From Brachynemurus nebulosus (taxonomy: Eukaryota > Arthropoda > Insecta > Neuroptera > Myrmeleontidae): 64,000 nucleotides of DNA. Below are positions 55,604 to 64,000 of the stretch, in pieces (position 1 is the first letter of the stretch; each line of letters begins with the position of its first letter). Where the stretch lies: contig JAPWDM010000001.1 in the NCBI GenBank assembly GCA_035578155.1, positions 5,708,172 to 5,772,171 of the forward strand, given 5' to 3'. Below the pieces are notes generated by a model that was not told the origin of the DNA, did not search any database, and saw only the letters and a program-made list of their open reading frames with translations. Position numbers and translations under genes: made by a program.

Positions 55604-56518
55604 TTTATGTGTATAATATAAATGATGTAATTTGTAAATAAACAGTAGCGGTATTAATAAAATTAAAACATTGCTATTCCTTTGAAAACAGTATATTAAT
55701 ATATTTTGCTTATAACTGTGATTTCTATTTAGAAATATGATACATTTGATTCAATAATCAATTTCTTAAAAATGCTGTTCGAATATTTTATCACTTCTTC
55801 GATTATTTGTTTTTTTAACTAACAGTATCAAAATTTAATTCATATGTCTCATAAAAAACAAAAATTTGGAAAAATTCGAAAATAAGTAAATAGTCCTAGA
55901 AAAATTCAAAGATATTTAATATTCCGGAATTAAGTGCTATGCGAATGTCTAAATAAAAATACTATAGCTCTTACCGGTAAGGTAATATTTTATTTATCTA
56001 GTGCTTCTGTATCTAATTTAACCGAATCTATATCTTGCAATTTACGAAATTCCCATGCTGGAAATTTTTACAGGTACACGCTATATATTTAACATTACTA
56101 ATAGAAAAATCTGTTTAATTGAAAGGGCAAAGGAAATATTCAAATATAATTTGTTGTGTCGAAATTAGCTGTAATATTATTTATTATTATTAAGTATTTT
56201 TTTCGTTTAAAAATTGTTTCTTAATTCATATATTGAATTTGGTTCATAAATAATTTATGTGCTTACTAATAATTCAATATAGATTTGATTTTGCTACTGA
56301 GTTTGCTAAGGTAATGGAAGCTTCTAATCGTTTTTGTGAAGTAAAAAAGCTTTTTACTCAAAATTTCCACTCGTGTTTTACGTTTCAGAGCTTCCTGAAC
56401 GATTTTGGCTCTGTCTGCCAATCTGTCCGTGTGTCCTAATAACTAGCATGAGAGCAACAATCGCAAAAATTATTATCCTGTAAACAACGTGGTAGTCATT
56501 ATTAAACTATCATAATAG
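55604..56518. other. AT-rich intergenic DNA, nothing recognised
   Basis: No supported gene or repeat. Confidence 0.4.
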
Positions 56519-56600
56519 AAATTAAAAATCACAAAGTGATTGAAAAATTATCAAACTGGATCGGCTGGGAATCGAACCTAGGATCTCCAGTAATGTTTCA
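56519..56600 (-). repeat. tRNA-like repeat, truncated copy 4
   Basis: The plus strand reads AAAATCACAAAGTGATTGAA, then GGATCGGCTGGGAATCGAACC. It is the inverse of the 3' tail and T arm of the 44786 copy. The rest of the body is missing. Confidence 0.7.
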
Positions 56601-56673
56601 CAAGCACTCGATAATATTTGAAATTATAGAGCATTATCACGCTATTTCATTTAGCTAGATAGTTCAGAGTCTA

Positions 56674-56851
56674 CAGGCCCGACGAGAGAATGGGGGAGCG
56701 GTGATTGTAGCCCACGGGCCCGAGCTGGAAGAGGGAGCCTGTAGTGGCCGGTAGGGGCCTGGGAAATAGTAAAAGGAGCAGTTTCTGTTTGTCACTTATT
56801 TTTTTTAATGTGCTTTGTTTCTGGGGCCCAGCATTTCTCTCTACGGCCTTG
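56674..56851. mobile_element. hAT-like MITE (CAGGCCYGACGAGAGA family), copy 2
   Basis: Starts CAGGCCCGACGAGAGA and ends TCTCTCTACGGCCTTG. Flanks AGAGTCTA and AGAGTCCA agree at 7 of 8 bases. Shares GGGGCCTGGG/GGGGCCCA blocks with 29390-29569. Confidence 0.8.
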
Positions 56852-57852
56852 AGAGTCCATCGCGACAGTAACAGCAATTATTATGCTTACTACAACCGTA
56901 TAAACGGGTTTTAAGCAGGGTTACTACCGTTGTTACGAGTTTATTGCTGTTTGAAATTAACCAAGAAACAGTTTAATATTTTCGAATTTTTGGAAGAATT
57001 CTAACATTTTGAATATTTATGGTAAAAATCTCTCCTGGTTGTATGAATAGAATAAAGAAATTTTGTTTCCTTGGTCAGAATTATACACAATTTTATGTCA
57101 ACGTTATGTTGTAAACTTGTAGTGTTTATAGTTGTGTAGAGTTATGTAGTAATGTACTCCATGTTTTATTTAACAACTTTAGAATTTAGCCAATAGAGGC
57201 GCACGTGTGCATGGTTTTATCCATATATGTATTATCCCAATATTGCTATCAATTTGCATTTTTGGTCGCAAACATTAGAGTGCAGACGATATCACTCTCT
57301 TTTTATTTAGTGTACCTATTTTTATTGTCCGCATGCGCTGGCAATTTCAAAAATGCCTCCATTTTAGCCACTTAGGTTTCCATTATCAAGTACGAGTATA
57401 AATTACAAAGTAAATTTTATTTAATAAGCAATAAATGTGTTTATTTATTATTTGGATAAATAAAATTGTCATTCGTGACTTAAAAATTAAAACAATAAAA
57501 TATTAGAAATATTAATGAGTTTATTTATTACTTGTCATGTGAATCGCTAGACATGCGCAGAATAGAAATGGTACACTATTTCTGTATTGTCTGTCTCTCT
57601 TTGTTGGCGACCAATTCCTCTCATAGGCTAGATACGTTGCTAGCAATATATGACTGTATACTACATAATATGGTTTTATCAGTATTGTTGTTTACGAGTG
57701 AACAGACAATGTTAATAATAGCTATCCCAGTTCCTATCATCACAGTAGGATAAAAAAAAATACTATCATCATGTAAATTGTGATTTATTCACAAATTTTT
57801 CCGTACTATTTAACTGATTCACTTCTTAACAATTATTTCATCGTAGGAAGAG
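56852..57852. other. AT-rich intergenic DNA, nothing recognised
   Basis: Somewhat less AT-rich than the average, but no open frame has a known domain and no repeat is shared with the window. Confidence 0.4.
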
Positions 57853-58202
57853 ATCATTTAAGTAGTATTATACCATAGAACACTAGAAGCCAACTAACAT
57901 AAAAAAAGTGAAATTCGCTTGGAGTCATTTGTAAGCCAGTCACAGCTTAAGGCATTAGTCCGTCAGTAGTCGTCGTCGAGTCAACACACCATTGTATTAA
58001 CAATATACCCATTGTTAGTTGAACACGTTGAACAGCTCTCTCTGGTAATACGTGCGTTGTGGTTGTATGCGTGTATACACATACTACTACAAAAAACCAA
58101 ACTAATACACTGCAAACAGTGTGTATGTACACAAACAGAGTACGTCACAAACTCATTACAAGTGGAACAGAGGCAAAGCCAATCTAGTTTGTCCCCTTGT
58201 AT
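57853..58202 (-). mobile_element. Dispersed family C copy, inverted and uninterrupted
   Basis: The minus strand matches 33250-34063: ACAAGGGGACAAACTAG, ACACACTGTTTGCAGTG, TGCCTTAAGCTGTGACTGGC and TTAGTTGGCTTCTAGTG. Overlapping short frames on both strands have no known domain. Confidence 0.65.
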
Positions 58203-59097
58203 TATACTAACATGCAAATTCGTTTTTGAAAAAATCTCAACGTCGAGATGTATATTTTTTGTGAAAAATATACGAGGAGGACGAAATCAAGTCATACTTT
58301 TCATCAGATTCAAATAATGAATTTGCAGGTGACTGTTGCCGAGTCGATTGAATTTATTGAGATGGTTATGACTCCATTGATCTTTTCCACAGTTCCTTCA
58401 CTGTATAAAAGAATAGTAAAAATTCACTTGGTACTAGTTGATATGTTTTGCATATTGTGGATCCGTGTATATGGTTACACTAGTTGCGATCTAAGTGTGA
58501 TATACAGACCGGTGTAGAAGCATGGATACACATGGGATACAACTCAAGGCGTGGTACTGATGTCTCACTTCTTATTCAACAGATGGCAGTGAACGTGCTA
58601 AGTGGAATTTAGTCATTAATTTTAATTTATATTGCCATTTTTAATTTGATTTTTGTTAGATTACATAAAGAGTTGATATGTATTCTGCACAAACACTAGT
58701 CCTGCTAAAATAGAAGTAAAATTGTGATATTGGCAATGAAAAATTTATTATTTTAAATTTTAAAATTGCCCTTTCTTTTAAACAAATAAAACTCAAAATG
58801 AAGTATAAGTAAGTAAATGTCATCAAAGAATTCTTAAAGAAATTTTTAAAATTTTGAAAAATATGTTTGATATTTGAACATATAATTTTGACATTTACTT
58901 TATCCAATGTGGCCTTTTTGTATTTAACATGAAAGTATTGTTAGATAATTTAGTTAAGTTTTCTAATTTGTAAGTACATTAATTAAATACATTGTTAAGT
59001 ATACGTATGCGCATACATATTCATTTTGTAATTTTTATATTTACATATAGAAAATAAATAATTTAAAAAAATGTCTTATTTTAATTAAATGGAGACT
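58203..59097. other. Intergenic DNA, nothing recognised
   Basis: Short frames only; no domain or shared repeat was seen. Confidence 0.4.
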
Positions 59098-59231
59098 GGA
59101 CTTTAAAAACAGGCTAAGTGCCAAAAAATGAAATTTTAGCATACTGTCTACATTGTTGGCAAAGACACTTAGATTCTTTTTTCGAGTCTAACTCAATTAT
59201 TTTTGGTACTTAGCCTGTTTTTGAAGTCCAA
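59098..59231. mobile_element. Palindromic MITE with AACAGGCTAAGTGCC ends
   Basis: GGACTTTAAAAACAGGCTAA and TTAGCCTGTTTTTGAAGTCC are inverse complements, continuing to GTGCCAAAAA / TTTTTGGTAC. AGACTCGAAAAAAGAATCT-type inverse words lie inside. Confidence 0.85.
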
Positions 59232-59820
59232 GCTTCAAATGTGGAGTAATTAAGTTAAAAGTCAGGTAAGTAAGAACGAAAAAACCACAGAATATTACAG
59301 AACGAACGGTAGTATCTCTATACTACTGAAACCAGTGTAACGACAAAGGATAGAAAATAACCCCCCACTATGTTATATATGTGCATGCGGAGTTGTGTGT
59401 GGTAGTGCGATAGTTGGTTGTGTGTATGGGTGTCTTGCATACGTATATACATAACATGCATGTGACACGCATAATGTACGTGATGTACGTATACCGTGTC
59501 AATACAACGGCAACAATATGATAACAATTGAAACACACCCATTGGTAGCTACTAAGTGAATGACAACATAGTTCTGTAAAATGCTCATACTTGCCCATAA
59601 GTGATTGCAGAAAAGAGATAGTTGTATTCCTTCAAGTGTTCCATGGAAAAAACTGATGATTTCCCCACAACTTCACCCACGTGGTAGTTCCAATTGTGAC
59701 GTCAAGAAATGTCAATTGTTAGATCTCTAGGTTTGTGAACTTGGTGAAGGTTTGTATACTTGGTGAAGGTTTTATAGGGAATTATTGATGTGGTACAGCG
59801 TTGCGTCAACATGTTAAAAA
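59232..59820. other. Intergenic DNA with alternating purine-pyrimidine words
   Basis: 59370-59510 is rich in TGTGTG, ACGTATATAC and GCATGTGACACGC-like alternating words. No gene was recognised. Confidence 0.4.
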
Positions 59821-59885
59821 TGTTGCCGGCCTCTGGGGAAGTTTATTGTGTAGACACGCGGACTGTATAATATTAATATGCCAGT
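59821..59885 (+). mobile_element. 3' tail of a LINE-like element, copy 2
   Basis: TTGCCGGCCTCTGGGGAAGT followed by TTATTGTG and a short AT-rich tail matches the copy at 46022. Confidence 0.5.
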
Positions 59886-59989
59886 TACATTTTTATAGGA
59901 AAAATAGAACTGTGATATCAAACACTTGTAAAAATTTAAATTAGGTAGCAAATCCGAACTTTAAAATTTTTGAATTTTAATTAACTTTG

Positions 59990-60810
59990 AATATTTTAAT
60001 TGAAAGTGACTAATTTAACATGTCTTTTTTCTAACAGTACTACGTGTCTAATTTTGGTAAAAATGAAAAGAACGACTTGGAAAACCTATAAATCGTTTAC
60101 AATATTATCATTCTATCACTTTACGGTTTTTAAAGCAATAAAAATTTTAGTAATCTTGATGACGTCATCAAATTGAAAATTTTCATTTTTTTCAAATCAA
60201 GCTTTATTGAAGTAATTTGAGTTAAGGTGGTTGGTTGAATTAAGGTAATTTGGGTGTGAACATTTCATTTTTGTTATGAAAATGTGACTAGTATAACAGA
60301 AGTCTTTTCTCTAGTAGACCAACGCGTCTAATTTCGGTAAAAATGAAAAGAATGGCTTCGAAAACTTACAATTCACTTCTTATTTCATCGTTTTTATGTC
60401 ATCGAAGGATGACATATTAATATCGTTGTGTGATCATAGTGGGGGAAACATTATTATAGAGTTGTATATCCATATTGAATAATTATAGAGTTGTACATCC
60501 ATAATGAATAAACGCAAGAGGGCTGTAGAGTTAACATAGAGTTAACAAAAAATCATAACACTTTCACTGAGGTGACATTACTTAGAGCGTGTCAAAAACA
60601 CGCACTTAACGAATTTTATATCATTTTATTTACAGTTTTTGAAGCGTTGAAAAATTTTAGTAAATTTGATGTCATCAAATTAAAAGATATTCATTTTTTT
60701 CAAATCGAGCTTTATTGAAGTGATTTGAGTTCGGGTGACTGGTATTTGTATTCGGGTGACTGGAAAGTAATTTGGGTATGAACTTTTGATTTTTGCTATC
60801 AAAATGGTGG
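59990..60810. repeat. Two related direct repeats
   Basis: TTTCATTTTTTTCAAATCRAG, AGCTTTATTGAAGTRATTTG and GAAAATTTTAGTAA-like phrases occur in the same order at 60130-60260 and 60640-60790. CGTGTCTAATTTTGGTAAAA (60044) and GCGTCTAATTTCGGTAAAA (60325) form another direct pair. Probably a worn, duplicated transposon. Confidence 0.55.
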
Positions 60811-61394
60811 AATACATTACATAAGCCAGAAAAGATATCTTGATAACTTATCACGATAAGAAACTTTTTTTAAGGAAATTATAGGTGTCTCTCTTGATAA
60901 CTCTCCCGTTTAAATGGAATTATCCTTGTTTGTTCCATACACGGAGACATAAATTTAATAGAAATCCGAAAAAAATAAAAAAACTCCCTAAAGTACTTTG
61001 GAAATCTACAGATCGTATATGCGGCCCTGGTGTGGTACACTATTTCTATAAACTAAGTATAAATATTTAATAATATGATATTTTTATATATTTTTCAATT
61101 TTGGATCCACTACTGTGCCTTATAAAAATAATTTTAATTAATAATTGGAGTGCCTATGTGGATAATCTAATATTATCAACCATAAAACGTTGTATTACCC
61201 AATAAAAAAACCAACAGATGTTGCCAGACATAAATTTTCCGATTTCGTTGAAAACCAATTTGTTATTTTCAGTATTATTGCAATAGAGCTGTAACCATTT
61301 AACGAAATATAAGAGAAAATTATTTTTTGATTGTTTAGGTGAAAATTTTGTTGTTGTTAATTATATATGTTATCACAAAAAATATAATTTTTAC

Positions 61395-62845
61395 GATCGT
61401 TCACACTGAAGTAGCAAGTAGTAAGTAGTAGAACGCATAAGTGTTAGGGTTCACCGGGGTAATTGTGAATTGGGGCAATCGTGAACGGTGCCTATAATTT
61501 CTAAAATAACATTAATATTGTTACAAATCAACTTTTAGTATGTTTTTCTGTCCTTTCTTAATATGCTATTAAAATTTGATAACAATTCTCCAAGTATTAG
61601 TATCTTTTTTTTATTTTGAAAAAACCCTTGCGAAATTTTATGTATCTTACTTCTACCAATCCTCAAAAAAATTTTTTTTAAATACATTTTCTTTTTTTAA
61701 AAGGTAAGAAATGGTTAAAAGTACTTCTAAAGAGGTAGTCTAAACTCTGAGACGGTTCCTTATTAACTGCTAAAGAAATTAGACAATTTGGGGTAACCTA
61801 AAGAAATTGGACCAATTCACAATTACCCCATGATTTTAAAATTGTGGGGTAATTGTGAACGTCATTCACAAATGCCCCCATTCGGTCAAAAATTTCAGTA
61901 GTGTTCTTTTCAGAGTTGAAAATGTTGATGAAGATGCTGGTGACATTATTTTACAAGTTTCCGTTGTACAAAAATTACAAAAAAAAAATTTGTGTAAAGA
62001 GCGATATGTTTTGTGTACACTACGAAATCATTGCTGTGCTCCCTTACCCAATAACAACTTACAAAAACAGAAAAATTACTTGTCTTCAATGTCTCTGTGA
62101 GTGTCCAAGGGCAGTAAAATTAACACAAAACCATTTTTTTTTTTCATTTACAGTATTAGACCTAATAGATTGTTGTTTTTTACTCATGTAAGCTAAATGT
62201 ATTTTTTTGAAAAAGTCTCATTTTCATTGTTTTTGTGTGAAAATTATGTAATTTTTTGATTTTTTATATGTAAAATAACAAAATATCATCAAAATATCAT
62301 TTTTAGCTTGTAATAAATTTGTTTCCACAATTTTTGTTATTGTTATTTAACCTTGATTTTTTGTACAAATTTGAGGTATGCGTAACTTGCATTAAACAAA
62401 GAGAAATTGTGACCGCTAAAGTATGATGAAAAATTTGAAAGTGGGGTAAATGTGAAGAATTTGAGTTGGGCTTTACTTTGATGTACCACACTTCTCTTGT
62501 AATCCATTCTAAATAATTTTTCTGATGGCATTCACTTTTACCCCAAAATTCATAAGATTTGCAAAACCGCACCGGGGAAATGTGAATTGCTTATAAAATT
62601 TTTGTTTTTCATACGAATTTGCTCAAAATTTGTGTGGTGCATCCTGAATAACGTAGAATTAAAAATAAATCAACCATAATGTGACATATAAAATAAAAAA
62701 TATTTAAAACAACGCTTTTATCTCAATTTATGAAAATCCATTCACAATTACCCCGGTCAACCCTACTTATAATTTACTATATGCTATTGTACTTTTCTGT
62801 CATACTTTTGCGTTCTACTTACTATTAACTACTTAAGTAAAATGA
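61395..62845. mobile_element. Outer TIR element (AGTAGAACGCA) interrupted by an insertion
   Basis: AAGTAGTAAGTAGTAGAACGCA near 61412 and TGCGTTCTACTTACTATTAACTACTT near 62808 are inverse complements. Nearly all sequence between them belongs to the inner element. Confidence 0.65.
61445..62770. mobile_element. Inner DNA element with GGGGTAATTGTGAAT termini
   Basis: TAGGGTTCACCGGGGTAATT and AATTACCCCGGTCAACCCTA are inverse complements. GGGGTAATTGTGAA and its inverse recur inside (61805-61860, 62440, 62540). Frames at 61855-62191 (AVLPYP, LYKNYKKK) look like frameshifted pieces of a pogo/jerky-type transposase C terminus, which is a weak match. Confidence 0.6.
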
Positions 62846-63004
62846 TTTTTCAAAATTTCCATATAATTATGAACAAATTTTTTCACATATTATATTAGAG
62901 TTCTGCTTTGAATATCTTTATCATATCTGGACTTCATTCGTAGTTTAGTTAGTTTTTCACAATTCTTGAGATAAAATATTTCTGACCTTTATTTAATATT
63001 AGTA

Positions 63005-63030
63005 CTTACCCACGGCTTCGCTCGCGTTGT
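63005..63030 (+). repeat. GC-rich CCCACGGCTTCGCTCGC word
   Basis: TACCCACGGCTTCGCTCGCG is a phrase common at the end of insect interspersed repeats. Here it stands alone in AT-rich DNA. Confidence 0.35.
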
Positions 63031-63209
63031 GTTTGAAATTATGAAATCTAGTTAATATGTATAAAATATATCGTGCCACTATTAAGCAAAAAAGAGTCTG
63101 TGTTCTTTTCCTGAAGTTAGTTATTTGTTTTTTAACAATTAAATGCCATTATTTCATTAAATCGTTTCAAATGCATTTTCCCTCGGATATGAGATATTTT
63201 AGGTGCATG

Positions 63210-64000
63210 TCGCTGGCCCGGCCATGTCGGAAATTCGATATCAAAACTATACCACGATTTAGTACCTAATTTGTACTAATTTGTACCCCCAGCTTCAGAA
63301 TTTGTACTCATAAGGTGGCGGAGATATTTGGGGGCTCCCAAATCCGGGCCAGCGACATGCCAGCCCGGCCATGTCGGAAATTTGATATAAAAACTATACC
63401 ACGATTTAGTACCTATTTTGTACTAATTTGTACTCCACTTTCAGAATTTGTACTCATAAGATGGCGAAGATATTAAGGGGGTCCCAAATCCGGGCCAGCC
63501 CGGCCATGACGAAATTTTGATATAAAAAGTATACCACGATTTAGTACCTAATTTGTACTAATTTGTACTCCAGTTTCAGAATTTGTACCCTTAAGATGGC
63601 ATGGATATTAAGGGGGTCCCAAAACCAGGCCAGTACAATGCTAGCCCGGCCCTGTCGGAAATTTGATACAAAAACTATACTACGATTTAGTACTTATTTT
63701 GTACTATGTTGCACTCCAGTTTCAAAACTTGTGCCCCTAAGATGGTGGAGATATTAAGGCGTCCCGAAACCAGTCCAGTACAATGCCAGCCCGGCCCTGT
63801 GGGAAATTTGATATAAACACTATACCACGATTTAGTACCTATTTTGTACTATATTGTACTCGATTTTCAGAATTTGTACCCCTAAGATGACAGAGATATT
63901 AAGGGGGTCCCAAAACCAGTCCAGCTGTACAGTGCCAGCCCGGCCCTGTCGGAAGTTTGATATAAAAACTATACCACGATTTAGTACCCATTTTGTACTA
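63210..64000 (+). repeat. Satellite-like tandem array, about 135-149 bp units, open at window end
   Basis: CGGCCATGTCGGAAATT or CGGCCCTGTCGGAAATT recurs at about 63219, 63366, 63501, 63647, 63791 and 63940. Each unit continues ATACCACGATTTAGTACC, TTTGTACTAATTTGTACTCC, AAGATGGCGGAGATATTAAG and GGGTCCCAAA. Apparent frames with repeated LARPCRKFD are products of the repeat. Confidence 0.9.

Noticed and set aside
57981..58517. Group of overlapping 60-100-codon frames on both strands
   Set aside because: They overlap the family C repeat, have no recognisable domain and no splice context that joins them.
63057..63757. Frames with repeated LARPCRKFD
   Set aside because: They are generated by the tandem array and are not conserved as protein.
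63210..64000. CRISPR-like array
   Set aside because: Whole units of about 145 bases repeat without unique spacers, in a eukaryotic context; it is a satellite.

Overview
The window looks like nuclear DNA of an arthropod, most likely an insect. It is strongly AT-rich, its genes have spliced exons with GT..AG borders, and it is packed with DNA-transposon debris, (TA)n tracts and palindromic MITEs. No bacterial operon, phage or organelle feature is visible. The order cannot be fixed from the sequence alone.

Three conserved protein genes can be assembled exon by exon. (1) LIN9/Mip130, + strand, 4149-6393, two exons: the DIRP-domain subunit of the MuvB core in the DREAM complex. (2) Nup50, - strand, 17228-13281, three exons: a nuclear-basket nucleoporin with an importin-binding N terminus, FSFG repeats and a C-terminal RanBP1-like domain. 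(3) A PHF21A/BHC80 homologue, + strand, 18481-49129, eight exons: a PHD-finger protein of the LSD1-CoREST type. Its third intron is about 23.7 kb and holds most of the repeats. Nup50 and PHF21A are divergent, with 1.25 kb between their start codons. All three proteins act in the nucleus, but nothing in the sequence links them as a pathway or operon.

Layout: 1-4.1 kb is a repeat-rich upstream region, including a fold-back-like element made of GGTCAGTAA words; 4.1-6.8 kb is LIN9; 6.8-13.2 kb is intergenic; 13.2-17.2 kb is Nup50; 18.5-49.1 kb is PHF21A. Its intron 3 contains nested hAT, Tc1/mariner/pogo-like, piggyBac-like and PIF/Harbinger-like elements, many with target-site duplications that can be read directly. 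It also holds a 1.56-kb fold-back palindrome, four (TA)n arrays of about 80-130 bp plus a shorter composite one, tRNA-like elements and Penelope-like repeats. From 49.1 to 64 kb there is no recognisable host gene, only further transposons, ending in a satellite of about 145-bp units that runs off the window.

The most unusual material is non-coding: a tRNA-like repeat family bounded by GTGATTGAA/TTCAATCAC, a repeat family resembling degraded Penelope-type hammerhead ribozymes, and a dispersed family that carries a microsatellite at one fixed internal position.
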